A stretch of DNA of 64,000 bases from Porticoccaceae bacterium (GTDB lineage: Bacteria; Pseudomonadota; Gammaproteobacteria; Pseudomonadales; Porticoccaceae), in NCBI GenBank assembly GCA_021773435.1, contig JAJFKC010000036.1:62001-126000 (forward strand), in the 5' to 3' direction. The position numbers and the translations under genes are program-made. The notes under the pieces are model-generated. The model saw only the letters and a list, made by a program, of their open reading frames with translations, had not been told where the DNA came from and searched no databases. Positions 55,712 through 64,000 of this stretch are shown piece by piece. The first letter of the stretch is position 1, and every line of letters begins with the position of its first letter.

Positions 55712-58159
55712 ATGAATACTGCTGATACAAAACCCAAAGCTAGTCCACTGATAATAGCGCTTGTGGTCACTATGATCTTATTGGTTGGGTACCTTATCTT
55801 TGCATTTTTCAATGATAGTGAAAACGGTAGTAAACATAGAGCTAATCTCCAGAAAGTAAGTGGAATTAGGGCGATGGCTACGCGATTTCCGGCTCTGGCG
55901 ACGAAGGCTCGCGAAGGTGATGAGGCTGCATTCGACCAAATTGAAAAGCTCAGAAGTGATATGCAGAGTAAGTGGGAAGCAATTCGGACGGCTCTTACAG
56001 ATAGCGGTAATAAAAAAATTGCAGGAGAGTTTAATACCGCCTGGAATAAAACCAACGAGGCTGTTGCAGCCTTGGTGCAAAGCAGGGAAGCGGTGCTTTT
56101 TGTTAATCATGTGAAAACGCAGTTTGGTGATGGACAAGCCGAGCTGGAACAGGAGTTGACTACGATAGTAGACATCCTGTTGGCGAGGAGAACTGCTGGC
56201 TATCAGGTGGCACATGCTCAGGCGCAATTATGGCGTACAGAGCGAATTAAGAGAGCTCTTTCAGAGCTGTTGTCGGGCGGCCAGGGACCCGAGTCGGCCG
56301 CTGAGCAAATTGCTAGCGATGCAGAATTATTTGGCCGCGTACTTAATGGCTTTAAAAATGGCGACAATACCCTTCGGCTCACTAAGCTACGGGCGTCTGT
56401 AGCCCAGGCAAGCCTCGATAACATAGCGCAATTATTTAATATTATTGATAGCTCTGCAGATGAACTGGTTGGCTCTGCAGCAGAATTGATGATCGCGGGG
56501 CGATCGCGCGAATTGGTGCTGACAAGTTCGCCAGCCTTAATCAAACAGTCTGCTCGGTTGACAGATCATATGCGCAACTTAAATTCTGCGGGGAATTCAT
56601 ATGGTCCGCAGGTGACCGTATATGTAGGGATTTTTTTGGTGATTGGCCTAATTTTATTAGGCCTTATTTTCTATTTTGGTACCCGGAGTAGGTTGAAGGA
56701 GACGGCCGAGGCAAACCGAATTAATCAAGACGCAATATTACGTCTGCTTGATGATATTGAAGGGCTAGGTGAAGGCGATTTGACTGCCGAGGTGACGGTT
56801 ACGGAGGGTTTTACCGGCGCCATTGCTGACGCAATAAACCTGACTATCATTCAGCTTAGAGAGTTGGTGTCCCGTGTTGTTGAAGCTGCCGGCAAAGTAT
56901 CCGCCTCAGCAAATGAGACTCGTACGACCGTTACTCAATTGACCGAGCTGTCGGAACACCAGGCAGAAGAAATTGCCGGTGCCTCGGCAGCTATTAATGA
57001 GATGGCGATCACTATTGATCAAGTATCAGCAAACGCTGCGGAATCTGCTTCGGTGGCTGACCGTTCAGTTTCAATCGCCAATAAAGGCGCAGTTGTGGTG
57101 CAAAGTACTATTGCTGGTATGGATAATATCCGCGGGCAGATTCAAGATACTGCCAAACGGATTAAGCGTCTGGGCGAAAGCTCGCAAGAAATTGGCGATA
57201 TCGTTTCACTGATCAACGATATCGCGGATCAAACTAATGTACTCGCTCTCAACGCCGCTATTCAGGCCTCAATGGCGGGAGATGCTGGTCGCGGGTTCGC
57301 AGTTGTTGCTGACGAAGTTCAACGGTTGGCGGAGAGATCTGCTAATGCGACCAAACAGATTGCGGCACTGGTAAAAACTATTCAAACCGACACTAATGAA
57401 GCTGTGTCTTCGATGGAGCAAACTACTGCTGAGGTGGTGGCGGGTGCTTCGTTAACTGAGGACGCGGGTATTGCCCTCAACGAAATTGAAACCGTATCGA
57501 CCAACTTGGCAGAATTGATTCAAGATATTTCGACGGCCGCACGTCATCAGTCGACAACGGCTGGGCATATTTCAAACACGATGAATGTTATCCAGGATAT
57601 AACTTCGCAAACGCTGGATGGTACTAACCGAACCGCTAGATCCGTTGAGGAATTGGCCGAAATGGCAATAGATCAGCGGGAATCCGTATCGGGATTCAAG
57701 TTGCCCGACCATGCTATTTCTAGCGTCAGCGATGTCGATCCATTTGCAACGGTTGCTGAGCGCGAGCATGTTAGCTGGCTTGATGATAGTCAAAATGATG
57801 AAGAGGATAAGTCAGCCGATCCGGAGGTGATGTTAGACCAGGAACAACATCAAGCTGAACCAGAGACGAACCATGTTGTCAATTTCACTGGACATACCCA
57901 CGAATTTGGTCAAGGTGCTTCCCCCCAAGGGCAGACGTCGGAACATATCAAGCAGGTGCTTGAAGAAAATAGTTCGGCCATGGATGAGATTGACTACCAT
58001 TCTGAAATGGAAAGTGCAGACGAAGAGCTGGCTGATTTGGACTCTGAGTCTACCTCAGTAACAACATCATTTTCTGCGAATCTTGAAGCCGAGCTTGCTG
58101 GCATTGATTTGGATGAATTTGATATTGAGCCAGGGGGTCATGCACACAAACCGTCTTGA
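55712..58159 (+). CDS. pilJ: Type IV pilus methyl-accepting chemoreceptor PilJ with long acidic C-terminal tail
   Basis: The membrane receptor of the Pil-Chp system. Order: helix at about residues 11-29, a periplasmic domain with two PilJ-type four-helix segments, second helix at about 304-326, HAMP, and a methyl-accepting signalling hairpin whose tip reads [19 protein letters not shown]. Family members usually end soon after the GFKLP motif, here at residue 661; this protein continues for about 150 residues to 815 with a strongly acidic, Glu/Asp/Gln/Ser-rich tail. The pilK start overlaps its 3' end by 20 bp. Confidence 0.95.
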   Translation: MNTADTKPKASPLIIALVVTMILLVGYLIFAFFNDSENGSKHRANLQKVSGIRAMATRFPALATKAREGDEAAFDQIEKLRSDMQSKWEAIRTALTDSGNKKIAGEFNTAWNKTNEAVAALVQSREAVLFVNHVKTQFGDGQAELEQELTTIVDILLARRTAGYQVAHAQAQLWRTERIKRALSELLSGGQGPESAAEQIASDAELFGRVLNGFKNGDNTLRLTKLRASVAQASLDNIAQLFNIIDSSADELVGSAAELMIAGRSRELVLTSSPALIKQSARLTDHMRNLNSAGNSYGPQVTVYVGIFLVIGLILLGLIFYFGTRSRLKETAEANRINQDAILRLLDDIEGLGEGDLTAEVTVTEGFTGAIADAINLTIIQLRELVSRVVEAAGKVSASANETRTTVTQLTELSEHQAEEIAGASAAINEMAITIDQVSANAAESASVADRSVSIANKGAVVVQSTIAGMDNIRGQIQDTAKRIKRLGESSQEIGDIVSLINDIADQTNVLALNAAIQASMAGDAGRGFAVVADEVQRLAERSANATKQIAALVKTIQTDTNEAVSSMEQTTAEVVAGASLTEDAGIALNEIETVSTNLAELIQDISTAARHQSTTAGHISNTMNVIQDITSQTLDGTNRTARSVEELAEMAIDQRESVSGFKLPDHAISSVSDVDPFATVAEREHVSWLDDSQNDEEDKSADPEVMLDQEQHQAEPETNHVVNFTGHTHEFGQGASPQGQTSEHIKQVLEENSSAMDEIDYHSEMESADEELADLDSESTSVTTSFSANLEAELAGIDLDEFDIEPGGHAHKPS

Positions 58160-59051
58160 TACGGGTTATAAAATGTTGCTTTCGAACCATCACGTGCTAC
58201 GCACAAAGCCCCAAAATTTACCAAAGCTGAACAGCCGACAATTCAGATTGTGGGAGGATATGCTTGAAAAGCGCACTGGCGTTCGTATTACTTTGCAGCG
58301 GGAAGATCATGTTCGTACTCAAATTGCCCAAAGAATGTGTGAAAGCGGTTGGGTTGACCCGGACAGTTATTTTCGTGAAGTACTGGAAACACATGCGGGC
58401 CCCCGTGAATGGGGAGTATTACTAGATCGCTTGTTGGTCAAGGAGACAGGTTTTTTCCGGCACCAACCTTCCCATAACTTCGTTAGCAAACGTGTGGCTT
58501 CGCTGGTCACTAATGATCGTCATTCGCTGCCGTTAAATATTTGGAGCGCTGGGTGCGCGAGCGGGGAGGAAGCCTACAGTCTGGCGGTGGATGTGATTGA
58601 AGGGTTCGCCCTGTCTGGACGGCCTGAGCGTTACTCTATTATTGGTACTGACGTGAGTCATGAAGCAATAGCTCGTGCGCGTCAGGGGGTGTATCAGCGT
58701 AGTAGTCTTAAAAATACTTCGACAATAGTAAGAGAAAATTATTTTTCCTTGGTCGATTCACAATACTGCAAAGTGCTTAAGTCTGTCAGGCAGAAAACGG
58801 CCTTTTTTGTCGCTAACCTGCTGGAAAGGAAACCGAGAGACATCAACCAAATGGATTTGATATTTTGTCAAAATGTGTTGATTTATTTTAAACGGTGGCG
58901 TCGTCGCGATATCGTTAATTATTTTCAGGATTGTTTAAAACCGGGAGGCTGTTTGATTATCGGGCCGGGGGAATTACTGGACTGGGAGCCTGAACAGTTG
59001 CGGCGTATTGATGCCCCAGGTGTCCACGCTTATGAAAAGCTGCGTGTCTAA
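58140..59051 (+). CDS. pilK: CheR-family chemotaxis methyltransferase PilK
   Basis: A SAM-dependent methyltransferase expected to methylate glutamates on PilJ. The N-terminal CheR helical domain includes [16 protein letters not shown]; the catalytic domain has [38 protein letters not shown] and [14 protein letters not shown]. The start is uncertain: the ATG at 58140 (303 residues, AGGGGG just upstream but close) overlaps pilJ; an ATG at 58173 (292 residues) is possible. Confidence 0.92.
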   Translation: MHTNRLDTGYKMLLSNHHVLRTKPQNLPKLNSRQFRLWEDMLEKRTGVRITLQREDHVRTQIAQRMCESGWVDPDSYFREVLETHAGPREWGVLLDRLLVKETGFFRHQPSHNFVSKRVASLVTNDRHSLPLNIWSAGCASGEEAYSLAVDVIEGFALSGRPERYSIIGTDVSHEAIARARQGVYQRSSLKNTSTIVRENYFSLVDSQYCKVLKSVRQKTAFFVANLLERKPRDINQMDLIFCQNVLIYFKRWRRRDIVNYFQDCLKPGGCLIIGPGELLDWEPEQLRRIDAPGVHAYEKLRV

Positions 59052-59075
59052 AGTTAATGATTAGGCGAATCTGAC

Positions 59076-62000
59076 GTGGGTTCAAATCAGAATATTCTAG
59101 GGCTTGAATGGCTTGTCAACGAGGTTGAGGCAAATCTTGTAGAGGCCGGCTTCGCTTTAGATCGCTATACCCATGACAATGCTCATGACAGCCAACTCAG
59201 GTTTTGTCAGGGCTATATTCACCAGGTTACCGGGTCGCTCAAATTATCGGCGTGTCATGGCGGCGCATTTCTCAGCGAAGAAATGGAGGCCGTTGTTGAG
59301 ATGCTGCTGAGCGAAGCTGCTGGCGCCGATGATGACGCAATCAAGGTGTTGAGTGCGGCCATGACAGAAGTGGCGCGCTATTTGCGCCTGTGTATAACAA
59401 GCGGTCACGATCAGCCAATATTATTGCTCAACCTCCTGAATGATCTAAGAGCGACTAGAGCTGCACCGCTCGTGTCCAGCTGTCATTTTTTCAATCCTGA
59501 TTTGGCCGCAGTTTGTGGTATACCGTCAGCGAATGTTGGCGTATTAGGTGCCCAGGAACAGCTAAGACGAGAAGAGTTCATAGGTAAACTTAGCCAGGCC
59601 TATCAATATGGATTATTGGCATTCTCAAAGGGAACGGATGATAAAGCCCATCTCGGTCAATTAATTAAGGTGCTACTGCGCTTAAAAGAAGTCGCGCATG
59701 GAACTGCGCTAGCGAAGTTGTGGCAGGTTGCGGGTACAATATTAGAGTGCTTGTCATCAGGAGTTTTGGTTAAGGGCCCAGCGGTACAACGTTTGCTCTG
59801 GGAGCTTGGCGCCTATCTTCGTAGAATATCAGGTGGGGCCGACAGGATATTTGATGATCAATACCCCAGCGAGTTGTTTAAAAACTTACTGTACTACGTA
59901 ACTAGCGTTGACTCAGGCTCTTCAGTAGGCATGTCTGCTGACCCAATGACTGACGTGGCTTCCCTCAGCAGCGAATTTAAGCTTGACGAAGCATTGCCGG
60001 CTGGTGTGTTGGCCGATGCGAGCACAAGCCTGGCTTCGGGTGATGCACTTGGCTACAGAGTAGAAGTAGTTGAAGGCCTTGTTAAATCTCTTGGTGAAGA
60101 ACTGGATGGTATAAAGGAGTTGCTTGATTCCCCGGTAGATAAACCAGAGGGATTTGGCACGGTAATTGAAAATATAAAGCCTGCTATTAATCGCATTGCA
60201 GACACCCTGGCGCTGGTTGGGCAAACAAAGTTATGGCGCCTTGTTAAGGAAATAGATGTTCTCACGGAGGCCCTTTTAGTCGAGGTAAGGCAGGCAGATA
60301 CAAAGCAATTATCAGAGATTCATACTCGTATAGCTGATGTGGAGACCGCCGTTAAGTCATGGGTCAATGATTATCAACCTGGTGTCGTTGTTCAACATGC
60401 TGCCTCGGAAACGGCCTATTTGATAGATGATGCACAACGTTCGCTAATCCACGAAGTACGTAATAACCTTGAAATTGTTAAAGAGTCAGTTGTTGGTTTT
60501 ATCTCATCCCAGTGGGATAGAAAATTTTTGCAGGACGTCCCGGCGCTGATAGCAAATATACAAGGTGCCATCGATGTTGTCGGCATGGCTCGCCCCGCTC
60601 GTATAGTAATTGCGTTGGGCAAATATATGAGTGACGAGCTTATAGCCAGCCAAATACCGCCAGACTGGGAAAAGCTAGATTTGTTGGCGGATGCAATCAC
60701 GAACCTTGAGCATTTTCTCGAAGCCGTGGCTGGCAACACCAATGTTGACCAACAAGCGCTGCTGGATATGGCAGAGTTGGCAATGTCTGCTTTGGGGTAT
60801 GGCGATGTGCATGATAAGGAATTTGACGCTCAGGCAATCGTTATACAGGGAGCTGAGCCCGGGGAAGAAACCGAAATACAATCACAACCTGATCCGATAG
60901 TTGAAAAAATTGGCGCTGATTTCGCAACGGCTGCCGTCACTGAGGGTCAGGTGGATGATGAGCTTGACGAAGACATCGATGAAGAGATCATTGAGATTTT
61001 TGTCGAGGAGGCTAGAGAGATACTCCAAAGTATCAAAACGGATTACCCAGAGTGGCTGCAACATAGAGATAACAATGACGCGTTGAGTGACGTACGGCGA
61101 AATTTCCACTCATTAAAAGGTAGTGGACGCATGGTGAATGCGCGTTATATCGGTGAGTTAGGCTTCGGTATTGAGGAGCTATTTAACCGGGTTATCGAGA
61201 ATAAATTGGTTTTCGATAATCATTGTGAAGAGCTTATGGGTGTCGTACTAGAATGGCTGCCCACCATGGTCGATGATTTTGAAGCTCACCGCCAAAATGA
61301 TGACGATAGGTTCATAGCAGCGTTGATTGGTACAGCGGGTGCGATTGTTCGTGGCGAGGCCGTTGCTGAGATTCCCGCGATACCAGTGCCTGGTGCGGTT
61401 GAAAGGGCGCCAGAACAAGTGGTAACAAAAGAAGAGACAAATAATATTTTGGGCGTGGATGAAGAATTAATCAAGATTTTCATTCCGGAAGCTCAAGGCT
61501 ATATTGACACTTTGGCGCAATTTATTCGGGTGTCGAGAGACCCTTCCTTAAAGGGTCTGGCTAGTGATGCTGACATATTAAGATCACTGCATATGCTAAT
61601 TGGCAGTGCCTCCGTAGCGGAAGTGGAGGCTGTTTCTGTAATAGCCAGGGCGTTAGAGAAAGTTGTTAAAGATATTATCCGGGGCATTTTGAGAATAGAT
61701 GAGAAATTGTTATCTGTTTTGGAAGAAGCGTCGTTGGGTTTACGTGCGCTAGTCAAGCACGCTGGTGACGGGCTAATTGAGAATCCAGTTAATAGCGACA
61801 CTTTAGTGCGTCGCATTGAAGCGCTTTGCGTGAGCCATCGTGTCTCGAGTGCGCAAGACTCCGAGAAAATACTATTTAACGCTATGTTGGCGAGCGGTCT
61901 GAATATAACTCTCGATGCGCCTGAGGTGCTAAAGAAATGGCAAAGTCAATCAGTTGGGCCAAATGATTTGGTGACCGAAATGGTTGGCGAGTTAACCGAG

Positions 62001-64000
62001 TTGGCGCAAAGTGCGATCGCTGCCAATTGCGCTCCCATAACGATATTTGCCAAACAATTTGCCGATTGCCTGGCGGCCTGTAACAGCGACCAAATCCCCG
62101 CCGATAATAAAGTCTTCGATGTTTTTAATCAGGCTTATGAATCCTTGCTTGCCATGATCGATTCGTTTGGTGCTGATCAGCCCCCCAAAGATGTTTCCAA
62201 GCAATTGGTCAATGATCTTAATGAAATACTGGGACAGGCGCAGGCAGAAAACCGAGCAAGTATACGGGAGCTCAGCACAAAAGATGAAGAGACTGATCGT
62301 GTTATGGAGACCATTGCTGAAGAGGTTACGGTTGACGAAGCATCAGCTGACGAAGAAGTAGATCCTGAAATTGTTGCTATCTTCAATGACGAGGCCGAGG
62401 AACTTCTTGAGCATATAGAGCAATCTATCCAGGCGTGGCGTGATAGCCCTGATGATAATCGCTACTACCAGTCTTTAGTGCGAGAGTTGCATACTTTTAA
62501 AGGGGGTGCTCGGGTGGTGGGCTTGAGCGATCTGGGGGATCTCAGTCATGATTTTGAGTCATTTGTTGAAGGTAACGGAAGCCTTGCCGAGGTAGGATCA
62601 AGTGGATTTTTTGATGAGCTTTTAAAGCGCTATGACCAGTTAGTCGCACAGTTTGAATCCGTCAGTGACGAGGTGCCCCCCAAACTAGAATCTGCGCCGT
62701 CTACACCCAACCCTACTTTACCTAACCCTATTGTCCAGAGCGAAAAACCGGACATGACCTCGTTGCCTAGCGGTATAAATGTACTTGCAGCTGGGTTGAG
62801 TAAACCCGTCCATCACGAAAGTGTGAGCGCGCGTCTCAAGAAGGCTGCATCAGCCCAGGTTTTGCCTATTGGTCGGAGAGTTCAGTCACCTGTCAAATCC
62901 GAGCAACCGTCCAGAAAGCAATCTGCGCCTGCTCAGGTGCAGGAGATGGTCAAGATTTCTGCGGTGACCGTCGACAAGCTGGTTAATCTAGCCGGTGAAA
63001 CTAATATTACTCGAGGTCGTGTTGAACAAAAGATAGACCAATTCAGTAAATCATTAGATGAATTGGAAATGACCGTAATCCGGCTACAGAATCAGGTGGG
63101 CCGCATGGGTGCAGAAACTGAGGCACAGATACTTTTTCGAAAAGAACAAATCGAATCATCTGATGACAGCCACGAATTCGATCCCCTTGAGCTGGACCGA
63201 TATTCTCATTTCCAGAACCTCTATAGTGCGTTGCAGGAGTCGGCATCAGATTTGCAGGATGTTAAAGATACACTGATAGAGAGCGCGAAATCAGCAGAGC
63301 TGTTACTGGCCCAACAGTCGATAGTGACGACAGATTTACAGGAAAACTTAATTTTAACTCGGATGGTCCCCGTCTCTCGTTTGGTGCCCAGGCTGAAGCG
63401 CGTCGTACGACAGGTGAGTAATGAGCTTGATAAACCGGTCAAGTTTACGCTCGACAATGTTGATGGCGAGCTCGATCGGGCCGTACTCGAGAAAATTACC
63501 GGCCCTCTCGAACATATGATCAGGAATGCGATCGACCATGGCTTAGAAGATACTAAAACCCGCGCAGCCAATGGCAAACCAGAGGAAGGGCGCTTATCCC
63601 TGAGCTTCGGCAGGGAGAGTAGCGAGATTATCATTCGCGTAGCTGACGATGGCGAAGGCCTTGATGTAGATGCGATAAGAGCCAAGGCTGTGACGCGAGG
63701 ACTAATTAACGAAAGTACTCAAGTCGCTGAAAAAGAACTGCTCCAACTGATTTTTTTACCCGGATTTACTACTTCAGATAAAGTCAGTCAAATATCCGGT
63801 CGAGGTGTTGGTCTTGACGTTGTATTGAACGAAGTCCGCGAATTAGGTGGTGCCATTTCGGTTGCTTCAGAGCCAGGCCTGGGTACGGAGTTTAATATCA
63901 GGGTTCCATTTACAGTCGCAGTCAATCGAGCCCTGATGGTTCGCAATAATAGTGAACGATATGCCCTGCCTCTCAACAGTATTGTTGGTGTGGTAAAGAT
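59076..64000 (+). CDS. chpA: ChpA hybrid chemotaxis histidine kinase (3' end outside window)
   Basis: The multi-domain CheA-type kinase of the Pil-Chp system; about 1641 residues are present and the gene continues past the window. It opens with GTG at 59076, 24 bp after pilK. In order: N-terminal Hpt-like bundle (His49), helical Hpt-like regions without clear phosphorylatable His, canonical Hpt domains with HSLKGSG (His678) and HTFKGGA (His1139), an atypical one HMLIGSA (His839), a Pro/Ser/Lys linker, a dimerisation helix (KISAVTVDKLVNLAGE), the ATPase domain (N box MIRNAIDHG near 1485; ADDGEGLD; GRGVGLDVV) and the start of the CheW-like domain. Confidence 0.95.
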   Translation, partial: MGSNQNILGLEWLVNEVEANLVEAGFALDRYTHDNAHDSQLRFCQGYIHQVTGSLKLSACHGGAFLSEEMEAVVEMLLSEAAGADDDAIKVLSAAMTEVARYLRLCITSGHDQPILLLNLLNDLRATRAAPLVSSCHFFNPDLAAVCGIPSANVGVLGAQEQLRREEFIGKLSQAYQYGLLAFSKGTDDKAHLGQLIKVLLRLKEVAHGTALAKLWQVAGTILECLSSGVLVKGPAVQRLLWELGAYLRRISGGADRIFDDQYPSELFKNLLYYVTSVDSGSSVGMSADPMTDVASLSSEFKLDEALPAGVLADASTSLASGDALGYRVEVVEGLVKSLGEELDGIKELLDSPVDKPEGFGTVIENIKPAINRIADTLALVGQTKLWRLVKEIDVLTEALLVEVRQADTKQLSEIHTRIADVETAVKSWVNDYQPGVVVQHAASETAYLIDDAQRSLIHEVRNNLEIVKESVVGFISSQWDRKFLQDVPALIANIQGAIDVVGMARPARIVIALGKYMSDELIASQIPPDWEKLDLLADAITNLEHFLEAVAGNTNVDQQALLDMAELAMSALGYGDVHDKEFDAQAIVIQGAEPGEETEIQSQPDPIVEKIGADFATAAVTEGQVDDELDEDIDEEIIEIFVEEAREILQSIKTDYPEWLQHRDNNDALSDVRRNFHSLKGSGRMVNARYIGELGFGIEELFNRVIENKLVFDNHCEELMGVVLEWLPTMVDDFEAHRQNDDDRFIAALIGTAGAIVRGEAVAEIPAIPVPGAVERAPEQVVTKEETNNILGVDEELIKIFIPEAQGYIDTLAQFIRVSRDPSLKGLASDADILRSLHMLIGSASVAEVEAVSVIARALEKVVKDIIRGILRIDEKLLSVLEEASLGLRALVKHAGDGLIENPVNSDTLVRRIEALCVSHRVSSAQDSEKILFNAMLASGLNITLDAPEVLKKWQSQSVGPNDLVTEMVGELTELAQSAIAANCAPITIFAKQFADCLAACNSDQIPADNKVFDVFNQAYESLLAMIDSFGADQPPKDVSKQLVNDLNEILGQAQAENRASIRELSTKDEETDRVMETIAEEVTVDEASADEEVDPEIVAIFNDEAEELLEHIEQSIQAWRDSPDDNRYYQSLVRELHTFKGGARVVGLSDLGDLSHDFESFVEGNGSLAEVGSSGFFDELLKRYDQLVAQFESVSDEVPPKLESAPSTPNPTLPNPIVQSEKPDMTSLPSGINVLAAGLSKPVHHESVSARLKKAASAQVLPIGRRVQSPVKSEQPSRKQSAPAQVQEMVKISAVTVDKLVNLAGETNITRGRVEQKIDQFSKSLDELEMTVIRLQNQVGRMGAETEAQILFRKEQIESSDDSHEFDPLELDRYSHFQNLYSALQESASDLQDVKDTLIESAKSAELLLAQQSIVTTDLQENLILTRMVPVSRLVPRLKRVVRQVSNELDKPVKFTLDNVDGELDRAVLEKITGPLEHMIRNAIDHGLEDTKTRAANGKPEEGRLSLSFGRESSEIIIRVADDGEGLDVDAIRAKAVTRGLINESTQVAEKELLQLIFLPGFTTSDKVSQISGRGVGLDVVLNEVRELGGAISVASEPGLGTEFNIRVPFTVAVNRALMVRNNSERYALPLNSIVGVVK

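Noticed and set aside
60416-63976. Several minus-strand open frames of 60-150 codons
   Set aside because: They are antisense to chpA and rich in Ser/Arg, as expected for the complement of a coding frame.

Overview
The window looks like a chromosomal segment of a marine-type gammaproteobacterium related to the Pseudomonas/Cellvibrionales side of the class (inference). The grounds are gene order: coxC - DUF2909 - SURF1 - ctaA - ctaB - sco; spoT - rpoZ - gmk - yicC - rph - crc - pyrE; slmA - argB - algC - coaBC - radC - rpmB - rpmG; ftsY - ftsE - ftsX - rpoH; hemW - rdgB - metW - metX - yggT - proC - yggS - pilT - pilU; and ruvX - yqgE - tonB - gshB - pilG/H/I/J/K - chpA. All of these follow the arrangement known from Pseudomonas. 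No phage, insertion sequence, integrase, CRISPR array, rRNA or tRNA was found. The window is almost entirely core genome.

Layout. 1-5000: tail of cytochrome c oxidase subunit III and the assembly genes for heme A and the copper centre. 5000-6500: three small poorly characterised genes (DUF1330, VOC, DUF1643). 6500-12100: stringent-response and nucleotide block on the minus strand (ridA, spoT, rpoZ, gmk, yicC), with rph divergent. 12100-20450: crc-like regulator, pyrE, a DUF4124 protein, slmA, argB, a membrane-anchored algC, coaBC and radC. 20600-29990: ribosomal proteins L28 and L33, mutM, coaD, rsmD, ftsY/E/X, rpoH, DUF423, trmB, a DUF2390 protein and a lipoprotein FKBP. 30080-33220: dsbB, acpH, gshA and a small unknown gene. 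33559-36152: a two-gene accessory module, an HMG-CoA-synthase-like protein fused to a DUF35 domain, plus a thiolase. 36267-38287: rho and trxA. 38507-41783: a second accessory module, a TVP38 membrane domain fused to a MerA/lipoamide-dehydrogenase-like flavoprotein, plus an ArsM-like methyltransferase. 41819-48698: hemW, rdgB, DUF4426, metW, metX, yggU, yggT, proC and yggS on the minus strand. 48758-64000: type IV pilus retraction ATPases, ruvX/yqgE/tonB/gshB, and the Pil-Chp chemosensory operon, which runs off the window inside chpA.

How the genes work together. ctaA and ctaB turn heme b into heme A, while Sco and SURF1 assemble the oxidase metal centres. gmk, SpoT and the RNA polymerase omega subunit link guanine nucleotides to (p)ppGpp signalling. 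gshA and gshB give glutathione; DsbB and thioredoxin handle thiol redox. PilG-ChpA signal to pilus motors that include PilT and PilU, both in this window, and the tonB copy next door resembles the one linked to twitching in Pseudomonas.

Items most worth a second look: the two accessory enzyme pairs; an unusually long acidic tail on PilJ; a Crc homologue with altered nuclease residues; a strikingly C-rich, G-poor RNA leader directly before rho, which looks like an autoregulatory rut site; and a 9-bp tandem repeat that forms the ribosome-binding region of ctaA. Nothing here is a clear defence or mobile system.
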